From a virus: DNA of 20,672 bases. This document shows positions 6,692 through 14,090 of the stretch, piece after piece. The first letter of the stretch is position 1; every line of letters begins with the position of its first letter. The DNA lies in IMG/VR virus record IMGVR_UViG_3300031841_003465, positions 1 to 20,672 of that record. One strand, 5' to 3'. The notes under the pieces are model-generated. The model searched no databases, was not told where the DNA came from, and saw only the letters and a list, made by a program, of their open reading frames with translations. The translations under genes were made by a program, and so were the position numbers.

Positions 6692-7794
6692 GTGTTGACG
6701 CTCCCCCGAAAAGGTTCCGTGCTACGATCTCCCGCAACCCTGCCGGCCCCAAGGTCGAACGTGAGGGCGGGATGTTCGATGCCGGTCTGATCCGAGATGT
6801 ATCTCTGATCACTGTTGGTGAGGCTCTCGGCCACGAGATGTGGTGTGATGAGGATTTCATTGAGTCTGTGGCCTTGGAGGTCAACCGATCTCCTCGAGGC
6901 ATCAAGGCACGGTTCACACACCCGGGCCTGAGCAGCGACGGAGTAGGCACGAAGCTTGGCAAGTTCGACAACGCACGTGTTGTTGGGAACCAGGTCATTG
7001 CTGACATGCACTTCCAGAGGGCTGCATCTAAGACCCCTGACGGCGGCGATCTCGCTGACTACGTCATGACTCTTGCAGAAGAAACACCAGAGGACTTCGG
7101 TCTCTCTATCGTCTTTGATCACGACTTCGAAGCTTCAGAAGACTTCGCCAGTGAATGGGAGGACGGCAAGTCCCCAGACAAAGACAATGAATACAACTAC
7201 ATGCACGCACGGTTGTGGAAGCTGTACGCTGCAGATGTTGTTGACTCGCCAGCGGCCAACCCGAGTGGGTTGTTCAAGGCGGGACAGGAAGCTGCCATCG
7301 AAGCTGATGGTTTGCTGTCGTATGCGTTGGGCATTTCGGACGTGAAGCCCTCGCAGTCGCTGTTCAACGTGGATAGTGATAGAGCGAAGCAGTTCTTCGC
7401 GAGGTTTTTATCACGTCATGGTCTATCCTTAGTTAATGAGGAGGTTGCTGAAATGAGTGAAGAAATCACTCCAGTTGAAGCTCCCGAGGTACAGGCTCCA
7501 GAAGGTCTGACGCGGGAAGATTTCAACGCCGAACTGGGTCGATACGTTGAGGCGTTCGGCTCTGAGCGTGGAACTGATTGGTTCCTTGGTGGTGTTGAGT
7601 TTGCTGCTGCACAGGCTCTGTGCATCGAAGCTTTGAACGCCGAACTCTCTGAAGCTCGCGATCAGATCGCTGAACTGAACGAGAAAATTGAGTCTATCGC
7701 ACTGGGCGAAGAAGACAGCGGAGTTGCCACTCCGGAAGTTCTCGAAGCTGAATCCGAAGTACGTGGATTCGCTGGCAAAATCAACATTAAGTAA
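6688..7794 (+). CDS. Prohead protease fused to scaffold domain
   Basis: 368 residues. Residues 1-200 resemble phage prohead serine proteases, which cut scaffold and capsid precursors during maturation. The likely catalytic positions are His78 (RFTHPG), Ser140 (EDFGLS) and the ADVVDSPAANP segment (183-192), which matches the conserved region near the end of such protease domains. Residues 256-368 are acidic and helical with a coiled coil (about 305-340), as expected of a scaffold. An internal start at codon 256 would make the scaffold alone, the arrangement of lambda C/Nu3. The His/Ser layout seems closer to the HK97-type protease than to the lambda SppA-like one, but I cannot settle this without a structural comparison. 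It precedes the capsid gene. Confidence 0.85.
   Translation: MSVDAPPKRFRATISRNPAGPKVEREGGMFDAGLIRDVSLITVGEALGHEMWCDEDFIESVALEVNRSPRGIKARFTHPGLSSDGVGTKLGKFDNARVVGNQVIADMHFQRAASKTPDGGDLADYVMTLAEETPEDFGLSIVFDHDFEASEDFASEWEDGKSPDKDNEYNYMHARLWKLYAADVVDSPAANPSGLFKAGQEAAIEADGLLSYALGISDVKPSQSLFNVDSDRAKQFFARFLSRHGLSLVNEEVAEMSEEITPVEAPEVQAPEGLTREDFNAELGRYVEAFGSERGTDWFLGGVEFAAAQALCIEALNAELSEARDQIAELNEKIESIALGEEDSGVATPEVLEAESEVRGFAGKINIK
7438..7455 (+). promoter_or_regulatory. Internal ribosome-binding site for scaffold
   Basis: GAGGAGG (7438-7444), eight-base spacer, ATG (7453-7455). This is the strongest Shine-Dalgarno I saw in the head block and it lies well inside a reading frame, at the boundary of the protease and scaffold domains. 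Confidence 0.75.
7453..7794 (+). CDS. Internally started scaffold protein (nested in protease gene, same frame)
   Basis: The ATG at 7453 is in frame with the protease start (255 codons downstream) and is preceded by GAGGAGG at 7438-7444 with 8 bases between, a near-ideal Shine-Dalgarno. The product would be 113 residues, beginning MSEEITPVEAPEVQAPEG, acidic, with a heptad-like helix (IEALNAELSEARDQIAELNE). Lambda makes its scaffold Nu3 from the same kind of in-frame internal start within gene C. Translation from this site is inferred from the sequence and that parallel. Confidence 0.7.
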   Translation: MSEEITPVEAPEVQAPEGLTREDFNAELGRYVEAFGSERGTDWFLGGVEFAAAQALCIEALNAELSEARDQIAELNEKIESIALGEEDSGVATPEVLEAESEVRGFAGKINIK

Positions 7795-7808
7795 AGGGGT
7801 TTTGAACA

Positions 7809-8747
7809 ATGGCTAATGATCTTCTTGCAGTAGCTGATTTCCTGGCTGATGCACTGGACGTAGACAAGACGGCAACGACAGAAGTACTGAACTCTGCACC
7901 GCTGGTATCTCGTCTGCCCATCAGTGACACTGCCGATGGAAGTAGCACTCACAAGTACACGAAGTACACTCAGGCACCAGTAGTTGGCTTCCGTTCAGAA
8001 AACGCGGGACGAGACTACTCACATTCTGTCGACACGATTGTAAGTGTCAACTGCTCCATCCTCGACTGGTCATGGCGTGTAGACCACGCTATCGCTCAGT
8101 CATGGCGACAGGGTCCACAGGACCTGATCGCTCGTGAAGGTCTGCGTCACCTTGGTGCTGCACTCTACAAGCTGGAACAGCAGATCATCTACGGTACAGA
8201 TGCTACCCTTGGTGACTCTTCTGGTTTCGCTGGATTCCTGCAGTCTACAGATCTGGATGCTGTTGCTGATGCAATGGTCATCAATGCTGGTGGAACAACC
8301 GCTAGTTCTCAGAACTCTGTCTACGCTGTTAAGGCTGGCTTCAACGACGTTCGTCTGGTTTCTCCTGCTGCCAACGGTCTGGTAGTCGGTGACACGATTG
8401 TGACAGAGGCAAACGACGGGAACTACCCCGTGTTTTACACTCCGGGCAACATGCTTGCTGGTCTGCAGTTGGGTGGTAAGTACAGCATCGGTCGTATCTG
8501 CAACCTGAACGCCAGCGACTCTGGTGCTCAGCTTGATGACGACAAGATCTCTGACCTCCTGAGTGCATTCCCAAGTGGAATGGCTCCAGACTTCCTGGTC
8601 ATGAACCGAGATCGCCTGAAGGAATTGCAGCAGTCACGTACTGCCACCAATCCTACTGGTGCTCCCAGCCCATTCCCGAGCTCTGCTTTTGGTGTACCTA
8701 TCATCGTTACAGAAGCTCTGGTTAACACTGAAGCTGTTGAATCGTAA
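7809..8747 (+). CDS. Major capsid protein
   Basis: 312 residues, directly after the protease/scaffold gene, with its own ribosome-binding site (AGGGG at 7795-7799). The N-terminal region (DFLADALDVDKTATTEVLNSAPLVSRLP) and the middle (LIAREGLRHLGAALYKLEQQIIYG, then SVYAVKAGFNDVRLVSPAAN, then FLVMNRDRLKELQQSR, FGVPIIVTEAL) fit HK97-fold capsid subunits. Hundreds of copies would form the icosahedral shell. Codon choice looks more uniform here than in neighbouring genes, with CTG or CTT for almost every leucine, consistent with high expression. No separate decoration-protein gene lies beside it. Confidence 0.87.
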   Translation: MANDLLAVADFLADALDVDKTATTEVLNSAPLVSRLPISDTADGSSTHKYTKYTQAPVVGFRSENAGRDYSHSVDTIVSVNCSILDWSWRVDHAIAQSWRQGPQDLIAREGLRHLGAALYKLEQQIIYGTDATLGDSSGFAGFLQSTDLDAVADAMVINAGGTTASSQNSVYAVKAGFNDVRLVSPAANGLVVGDTIVTEANDGNYPVFYTPGNMLAGLQLGGKYSIGRICNLNASDSGAQLDDDKISDLLSAFPSGMAPDFLVMNRDRLKELQQSRTATNPTGAPSPFPSSAFGVPIIVTEALVNTEAVES

Positions 8748-8749
8748 GC

Positions 8750-9190
8750 ATGTCTGACGATCTTTCTCCTCACGAACGTGCAGTCCGCACAGGTCTCAAC
8801 ACAGCACGCCGCTACGGTGGTGTGCCTGTGACCTACTCTCGCGGAGCCACTACACTCACGATCAACAATGCTCTCCAGTCTACGACTGTTAAGGCGAACA
8901 TTGAGGTCGGAGGTGAGGAGCAAGTCGTTGAGACTCAGCTTTGGTTGATTGCCGTAAACGATCTCGCCAGCCTCGGTACTCCCGAGGTTGGCGATATCAT
9001 TGCCCGGAACATTCAGGGCACTGTGTACTCGTTTACAGTGGAGACGTTGGACTTCGGCGATGTCGCCTGGGATTGGACCGATACCGGTAAGACTCAGTTC
9101 GCCATCAACACCCGTAAGGACGGGGCTTCTGCCTACGAGGTATCGGAACCGAACGGATTCGATCTTCAGGGCAACGAGTTGCGTTACTAA
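8750..9190 (+). CDS. Head-completion protein, lambda gpFII-like
   Basis: 146 residues. The motif PVTYSRGATTLTINNALQSTTVKA near residues 25-50, followed by beta-strand-rich sequence (VVETQLWLIAVNDLASLG, then VGDIIARNIQGTVYSFTV), resembles small beta-barrel head-tail joiners of the gpFII type, which cap the portal/gpW tunnel and receive the tail. The position immediately downstream of the capsid gene and before a gp10-like gene matches lambda order. Two bases follow the capsid stop, and its own stop overlaps the next start (TAATG). The family call rests on motif memory and synteny. Confidence 0.65.
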   Translation: MSDDLSPHERAVRTGLNTARRYGGVPVTYSRGATTLTINNALQSTTVKANIEVGGEEQVVETQLWLIAVNDLASLGTPEVGDIIARNIQGTVYSFTVETLDFGDVAWDWTDTGKTQFAINTRKDGASAYEVSEPNGFDLQGNELRY

Positions 9191-9831
9191 TGTTTGGTAA
9201 GAATAACCTCAAGGGGTTCCTTAAAGGGTCTAAGTATGTCACGCGGAAGTTCCGCAAACTGACTAAGACCCAGTCGAACCGTGCCCTCTCCAAGGCTTTG
9301 CTGGCGGGGAGTAGAGTCGTTCGCGACGACGCACGTAAGAGAGTGCCCGCTAAGTGGAAACATATATCCAAAGCCATTGGGTCCGCACAAGGGAAGCAGG
9401 ATATCCCCGGGGTTGCGAAGTCTCTCCGACCTTCAAAGGTTGGGTGGTCAGTAGGGAAGAAGAAAGGCGTCTGGTCAAAGAAGTCCAAAGCCGCTACCGG
9501 CGAAGGTCGTAAAGGTGGCTATGGCAAGGGTGTCGGGATTGGACCACGAAATATCAAATGGTTTATCCTCGGGACCAAACCACGCTTTACCGGGTTCCAC
9601 CGGCAGAGTGCAGAAGAGAAAAGAACCGGTACCGTTCGTCGCAAGAAGAACAAAATCGGTGTTCGATATACAGGGCGGATCAAACCGAAATGGGGACGGG
9701 CACTGCGACCCATTTTCCGGGATGCCCTGAAGGCAACACGCAAAGAAGTGTTGAAGGCAATCAAGAAATCCGCAGTCAAAGATTATAAGAAAATCCTCGC
9801 TAAACAGCGAGCTAAGAAAAAGGGTAAATAG
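9190..9831 (+). CDS. HK97 gp10/lambda Z-like minor tail or connector protein
   Basis: 213 residues, strongly basic throughout (runs such as GKKKGVWSKKSKAA and the C-terminal AKQRAKKKGK). The N-terminal helix with NRALSKALLAGSRVVRDDARKRVP resembles gp10/Z-type proteins, in which an early helix with A-R-K-x-x-P precedes a beta region; the WFILGTKPRFTGFHRQ stretch matches their conserved middle. These proteins sit at the head-tail interface or tail end. Its place between the FII-like and tail-tube genes agrees. The extreme positive charge is higher than I would expect for the family. No separate tail-terminator (lambda U-like) gene is present between this and the tube gene. Confidence 0.65.
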   Translation: MFGKNNLKGFLKGSKYVTRKFRKLTKTQSNRALSKALLAGSRVVRDDARKRVPAKWKHISKAIGSAQGKQDIPGVAKSLRPSKVGWSVGKKKGVWSKKSKAATGEGRKGGYGKGVGIGPRNIKWFILGTKPRFTGFHRQSAEEKRTGTVRRKKNKIGVRYTGRIKPKWGRALRPIFRDALKATRKEVLKAIKKSAVKDYKKILAKQRAKKKGK

Positions 9832-9833
9832 CA

Positions 9834-10247
9834 ATGGCACAGATCAAAGGGAAAGGCACCATCTTTCAGGTAGATGTTGCAACTGTCCTAACAGCCGTCG
9901 CACAGCTCACTGATGTTTCAATGAGCGGGGCTGAAATCGAAACATTCGATGCGACAACTCTGGACCAGTCTGGTGCGGGTAAGACCCTCGGCCAAACTGG
10001 TTACTCTGAGTCTGGTGAACTGAGCATCTCTGGCTTCTTCGATCCAGACAATGCACAGCAGGCTCAGCTGCTGGCGTACATTGAAACGCCTGCGGAATTC
10101 GACGCTGCGATCACTTTCACAGACGCCACTCCTGCAACATGGAACTTTGTCTGTGGTGGATGTTCATTCGACGTAACAGTATCCATGAACGATGCTGTTA
10201 AATTCTCAAGCACGATGCCACTGTCTGGTATCTCAACTGACTGGTAG
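9834..10247 (+). CDS. Major tail tube protein
   Basis: 137 residues, beta-rich with alternating hydrophobic residues (AQIKGKGTIFQVDVA, then LTDVSMSGAEIETFDATTLD, then SGELSISGFFDPDNAQQAQL). The opening G-T-x-F-x-V pattern, the IETFDATTLDQSG segment and the C-terminal VSMNDAVKFSSTMPLSG strands are typical of siphovirus tube proteins, which stack as hexameric rings to build the tail. It is shorter than lambda gpV (about 246) because the extra C-terminal Ig domain is absent. The position before the chaperone and tape-measure genes agrees. Confidence 0.8.
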   Translation: MAQIKGKGTIFQVDVATVLTAVAQLTDVSMSGAEIETFDATTLDQSGAGKTLGQTGYSESGELSISGFFDPDNAQQAQLLAYIETPAEFDAAITFTDATPATWNFVCGGCSFDVTVSMNDAVKFSSTMPLSGISTDW

Positions 10248-10256
10248 GAGTAACCT

Positions 10257-10568
10257 ATGAAAGCCCGACTGCTTCATACCGTTCCTGCCTCCCCAAAAGC
10301 TGACCCTGCGTTGGTTATTGAGGAGAACGGAATCAAGTACATTCCTGAAGGGACGATCATCGATCACCCTGATGCGTACCGACTGGTACATGGTGGACAT
10401 GCTGAGGCGGCAGACGATGAGTGTGCCGCCGCAGCCGCCGAGCTCAATCCTAAATCTAAGGGACTGATGCGTAAGGCACATGACCAACTCATGCAACAGC
10501 ACAAGGACGCACAGGAAGAACTGCTGAACGAAATCTACGAAGAAGAACTGGAGGAAGGTGATGAGTAG
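10257..10568 (+). CDS. Small acidic tail-module protein of unknown function
   Basis: 103 residues with a clear AGGAG site at 10246-10250. The N-terminal half contains GIKYIPEGTIIDHPDAYRLVHGGHAEAADDECAAA in consecutive pieces, which reads like a small domain with an alanine-rich helix. The C-terminal 35 residues form an acidic helix (QEELLNEIYEEELEEGDE). It sits between tail tube and the G-like chaperone and overlaps the latter by eight bases. I do not recognise the function. An assembly factor or tail accessory role is inferred from position. Confidence 0.6.
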   Translation: MKARLLHTVPASPKADPALVIEENGIKYIPEGTIIDHPDAYRLVHGGHAEAADDECAAAAAELNPKSKGLMRKAHDQLMQQHKDAQEELLNEIYEEELEEGDE

Positions 10569-10944
10569 TTTATCTCGCGAAGCCTTCCTCCGACCTGCTA
10601 AGGTAAACGTTGTAGAGGTTCCCGTGCCGGAGTTGGGAGGCTCTGTCTACGTCAAGGGCATGACAGCCAAAGACCGATCACGTTTCGAGACTCAGTTCCA
10701 GTTGAGCTCTGGTAAGAGCAACACGCGAAAGCTGAAGGAGATCCGAGAGCGTCTGGTTGTTGCATGTCTGTGCGACGAAGAAGGCGTCCTGTTGCTGCAA
10801 GACTCAGACGTAGATGCCGTAGGTGCTCAGCCTGCTGCCGTCGTCGAACGCATTGTTGATGCTGCCCAGAAGGTCTGTGGCATGAGCAACAATGATGTTG
10901 AGGGTCTGGCAAAAAACTCCGAAGAGACCCTCGCCGACTCTTAG
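10561..10944 (+). CDS. Tail assembly chaperone, lambda gpG-like
   Basis: 127 residues from the ATG at 10561, chosen over the in-frame GTG at 10558 because the GGAGG at 10550-10554 is six bases from the ATG. The opening LSREAFLRPAKVNVVEVPVPELGG and VYVKGMTAKDRSRFE match the N-terminal pattern of G-type chaperones, which coat the tape-measure protein and recruit tube subunits. Eight codons before the stop is an A AAA AAC slippery site in phase, giving a longer G-T form. The gene precedes the tape measure, as expected. Confidence 0.8.
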   Translation: MSSLSREAFLRPAKVNVVEVPVPELGGSVYVKGMTAKDRSRFETQFQLSSGKSNTRKLKEIRERLVVACLCDEEGVLLLQDSDVDAVGAQPAAVVERIVDAAQKVCGMSNNDVEGLAKNSEETLADS

Positions 10945-11225
10945 CGTTCCGTCTCGCACGTATGACTGGTTCACTCGATGTCGATGCTGTTCTGGATTCA
11001 ATGACTCCAGAGCAGTTCGACGAGTGGCAGGCCTACGATCTGGTAGAGCCTCTGATGCACTCAGAGCGAGTGTTGGCTCTCCTGACCGTAATGGTTAACC
11101 AGTTCATGGGTGGGGACTACGACTCAATTGCTGACGCGGTCCATCCCTGGGATGTCCAGGATGGACGTAAAATGACAGCAGCAGACTTTAAGAAACAGGT
11201 GGGTGGTCATGGCAAGCATGAATGA
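10561..11225 (+). CDS. G-T frameshift fusion tail chaperone (join 10561-10917, 10917-11225)
   Basis: A -1 slip at 10911-10917 would continue translation for 102 more codons, giving about 221 residues. The joined sequence reads LAKK then LRRDPRRLLAFRLARM and GSLDVDAVLDSMTPEQFDEW, closely matching T-type chaperone domains, in which an arginine/leucine-rich lead-in precedes M-x-x-E-x-x-x-W-x-A-Y-x-x-x-E-P. The T part has no ribosome-binding site before its first ATG at 10962, and the 15 codons upstream in that frame belong to the conserved lead-in, so a separate gene is unlikely. The fusion end overlaps the tape-measure start, as T and H adjoin in lambda. Confidence 0.82.
10911..10917 (+). promoter_or_regulatory. 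Programmed -1 ribosomal frameshift site
   Basis: The heptamer A AAA AAC lies in the codon phase required for tandem slippage (gcA AAA AAC). Zero frame ends at a TAG at 10942-10944, while the -1 frame stays open to 11225. Weak candidate stems follow, AAGAG 10922-10926 with CTCTT 10938-10942 or GAGAC 10924-10928 with GTCTC 10951-10955. Neither is compelling as a stimulator. Confidence 0.8.
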
Positions 11226-13116
11226 TCTGGTAGTCAGCATCGGTGCTGATATTGCCAATCTCCGCAAAGACATGGGGAAGATGGAACGTACCGTCTCCCA
11301 GTCCAGCGGGCGTATGGGCAAGATCTTCGGGGCAGCGTTCAAGTTGAGTAACTTGACGAACGCGGCGCGCGGTATCAAAGCTATCTTCGACACGCTGTAC
11401 CGATCGATATCCGGCCCAATCATGCTCTTCGCGCAGTTCGACGAGACGATGCGGTTCGTGAAAGCCCGCAGTGGTGCGACCGCTGAACAACTCAAAGCAT
11501 TGACGGAGCAGGCCAGCGACCTCGGACGGGCGACCTCCTTCACACGGGGTGAAGTGGCTGAAGGTATGAAGGCTCTTGCCACCGTCGGTGTGGGGGCGGA
11601 TGAGATTCAGAAGATCACTCCCGGGATGCTCAGTCTTGCCAAAGCGACGGGGACGGATCTGCCCTTGGCTGCCCAGACTGCTTCGGTGTTATTGAAGCAG
11701 TTCAACTTAAAGGGTAGGGATACTGGCCACGTTATGGATGTTATGACGTTCGCGGCCAACAACAGTCAATTGACCGTGGAGAAGTTGGCGGAGTCGTTCC
11801 GTATCTTCGCACCTTCCGCCAAGAAGTTCCAAACCAGCATCGAGGATGCTACGGCTGCCGCTATGGTCCTGTCAAATAAAGGGGTCGCCGCGTCGACTAT
11901 TGGTACTGGGTTACGGCGTATCCTCGCCACCACAGCCACTGAGGCGGAGGAGCTCAAGAAGGTCTTTGGTGTATCATTCATCGATCCTAAAACCAAGGAG
12001 TTTGTTGGCCTAGCTGAGGCGATGCGGAGGATGGATACCCAGATGAATAAGATGGGTAAGAACCAGACCGAACGTGCGAACATGATGCGTGAAGCGTTCG
12101 AGCTGTTGGGCATGAATACCGGAATTATCCTTACGGATGCGTCAGACAAATTGAAAGATTTCACCGACCAGATGAAGGGAACCGAAATCGATGGCCTCGC
12201 TGAACGTTCGCGAAAGTTCATCGAGGGAGGCATGATGGGTGCAATCAAGCGTGTTGAATCTGCGTGGGATGATTTCAAGATGAACATCGTCGCAGGACTG
12301 GAAGAGCCTCTACTCGACATCTTCAAACAGGTTACTTCATGGATCAAATACCTGTCGTCGTTCGTTGGTGACTTCACAGAGCCCATCAAGGATTTCATCA
12401 ACTGGGTTGGTGATAAGATTCGTATCCTGCAGGAGTCTTCCACTTGGTCCGAGGGTTTTAAAAACCTCGCCGCGTCCTTTGCGGATGAAATTATTATGGT
12501 CAGGGAAGGTCTGATGATTTTGGTCAAAGATCTGGGGGAGGCATTTGCTAATGCTATGATGGGTGTCATGACCGGCCCTCGCCCCGAAAAAGCCATGGCC
12601 CATGTGTTGAAGGCGAGCGGCGTAACATCGGGAGCAAGTACGCTCATAGAGATGACATCCGATGTAGTTCGCGGTCCCGAGGAGGGGAAGACGTGGGATG
12701 ACTACGTAAATGATATGAAAAAGAGGAAGAAAGACCTAGAGGACGCCGCAGAGGGACGAAGGCGTCAGCGCGAAGCATTCATCAAGCGGCAAGAGGAAGA
12801 GCAGCGTATCAAAGCTGCGGCCAAACTGGCACAGCAGGCCAACCGGGAAGCCGCACGTAAAGCCGCATTTGGGACTATGGCTGACCCAACCGCGAAGAAG
12901 AAAGAGGTCGCACCTTCAGAGGTACACGGCTTCGGTGGTGGTGCCGGCGAGCAACTCGGATCCGCTGCGGCATACAGGAAGATCTTTGATTACTTCACCA
13001 GTCAGAAGAAGAACAAAGCGGATCAGGAACGAAACAAGATCCTGAAACAGATCGAAGCAAACACGAAGGCCTTCGGGGGTGATGACCTCATCGCGGGGTT
13101 TGAGGGGGAAATATAG
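11209..13116 (+). CDS. Tail tape measure protein
   Basis: 635 residues. The start is taken at the ATG at 11209 (AGGTGGG upstream); GTG 11203 and ATG 11218 are alternatives. Residues about 85-290 hold the TP901-type core: RSGATAEQLKALTEQASDLG, RATSFTRGEVAEGMKALATV, LSLAKATGTDLPLAAQTASV and the NNSQLTVEKLAESF and NKGVAASTIGTGLRRIL segments. The C-terminal third is helical and charged with an E/K/R-rich coiled coil (about 505-560). Tape-measure proteins set tail length and are ejected with the DNA. At about 1.5 angstrom per residue this predicts a tail near 95 nm, which is an estimate from the family rule. No peptidase domain is visible. Confidence 0.85.
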   Translation: MASMNDLVVSIGADIANLRKDMGKMERTVSQSSGRMGKIFGAAFKLSNLTNAARGIKAIFDTLYRSISGPIMLFAQFDETMRFVKARSGATAEQLKALTEQASDLGRATSFTRGEVAEGMKALATVGVGADEIQKITPGMLSLAKATGTDLPLAAQTASVLLKQFNLKGRDTGHVMDVMTFAANNSQLTVEKLAESFRIFAPSAKKFQTSIEDATAAAMVLSNKGVAASTIGTGLRRILATTATEAEELKKVFGVSFIDPKTKEFVGLAEAMRRMDTQMNKMGKNQTERANMMREAFELLGMNTGIILTDASDKLKDFTDQMKGTEIDGLAERSRKFIEGGMMGAIKRVESAWDDFKMNIVAGLEEPLLDIFKQVTSWIKYLSSFVGDFTEPIKDFINWVGDKIRILQESSTWSEGFKNLAASFADEIIMVREGLMILVKDLGEAFANAMMGVMTGPRPEKAMAHVLKASGVTSGASTLIEMTSDVVRGPEEGKTWDDYVNDMKKRKKDLEDAAEGRRRQREAFIKRQEEEQRIKAAAKLAQQANREAARKAAFGTMADPTAKKKEVAPSEVHGFGGGAGEQLGSAAAYRKIFDYFTSQKKNKADQERNKILKQIEANTKAFGGDDLIAGFEGEI

Positions 13117-14090
13117 TGGCTGTTACATTCCACGGTGTTACTGATAGGTCTGCCCAGAACAACGCAGGGCAAAGGACGTATAGTGTGTCGTTCCGTCTGT
13201 CTACGAACGATAAAGCTGATGGCCCGTTCGCTGTTGGTAGTCACCCGGATTTGCCCGTGATCGGGTCCCCTTGGCCGGAGGACTCGTCTGCCTTCTGTAA
13301 CTCTCTGTCGGTTCAGAACTCTGATCCTTGGCGGGGTTGGACTGTCACGGCGACCTATTCAGACGAACGCACCTTCGGTTCGCTGAGTGGGTCTAATCCA
13401 GGGTCAGGCAGTGCTAACAATCCATATAAAGCTGAGGGCGGATCCACCAACCCCGAAGATGATGAGGTCAAATTCTCTTGGTCAGGGCATACTTATGAGG
13501 AGGTTGTTCGATATGATGCAGTCTCAGGTAAGTCCATACTGAACTCTGCGGGGGATCCATTCTCTGAGCCCGCCACCCGAGAGGTGACGGACGCAGTCTG
13601 CACCGTCAACTATCGGGCATTGAGTGTCCCTTCGGAGGTACTCGCCCTCCAGAATACGGTTAATGAAGCCGCAATAACTGTGGATGGGAGATCTTTCCCT
13701 AAACGTTCGGTTAGAATGCAGAATCTCACTGTGGGTCAGCGTGAATACCGCAACGGTGTAGCGTTCCGGAATGTGAGTTATCAACTGATGTTTCGCTCTG
13801 GTCGCACAACAACGGACGTTTCCGGCTTAACCTATTTCAATGAATCCGCAGGGTGGGACTGGATAGCACTGTCTACTGGGTACCAAGAGTTAGACCGCAG
13901 CGGACCTACCACCAAGAAAAGGGATTGTCTTAATGAGGATGGGACGCGGGTAACAGAACCGGCACTGCTGGACGTTGACGGAGAACAGATCACAGGCGAT
14001 GACCTCAACCAAATCCAGTTGCAGTCCTATTACCTGAATTATCGCCTCTATGAGGGGGGAGACTTCACACTGCTGCGGGGGGTCTCTTGA
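13116..14090 (+). CDS. Conserved siphovirus tail protein after tape measure, possible distal-tail component
   Basis: 324 residues from a GTG that overlaps the tape-measure stop by one base (TAGTG), with a purine-rich site upstream. Recognisable pieces are an opening strand TYSVSFRLST, WTVTATYSDE (75-84), a V-x-W-S type strand (VKFSWSG), then YDAVSGKSILNSAGDPFSEP (133-152) and a late PALLDVDGEQI. From memory this D-x-x-G-x-x-I-x-NSAG-x-PF pattern marks a family of tail proteins of unknown function encoded near tape-measure genes. Its position matches that of Dit or hub proteins, but I see no sequence proof of that. No collagen-like or enzymatic segment is present. Confidence 0.65.
   Translation: MAVTFHGVTDRSAQNNAGQRTYSVSFRLSTNDKADGPFAVGSHPDLPVIGSPWPEDSSAFCNSLSVQNSDPWRGWTVTATYSDERTFGSLSGSNPGSGSANNPYKAEGGSTNPEDDEVKFSWSGHTYEEVVRYDAVSGKSILNSAGDPFSEPATREVTDAVCTVNYRALSVPSEVLALQNTVNEAAITVDGRSFPKRSVRMQNLTVGQREYRNGVAFRNVSYQLMFRSGRTTTDVSGLTYFNESAGWDWIALSTGYQELDRSGPTTKKRDCLNEDGTRVTEPALLDVDGEQITGDDLNQIQLQSYYLNYRLYEGGDFTLLRGVS

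Noticed and set aside
10962-11225. Independent gene starting at ATG 10962
   Set aside because: There is no Shine-Dalgarno, conserved T-domain sequence extends upstream of the ATG in the same frame, and an in-phase slippery heptamer explains its expression.
11766-12647. Long open frame (293 codons) on the minus strand inside the tape-measure gene
   Set aside because: It is antisense to a clearly conserved tape-measure core, has no ribosome-binding context and no recognisable domain; it arises from codon bias of the plus-strand gene.
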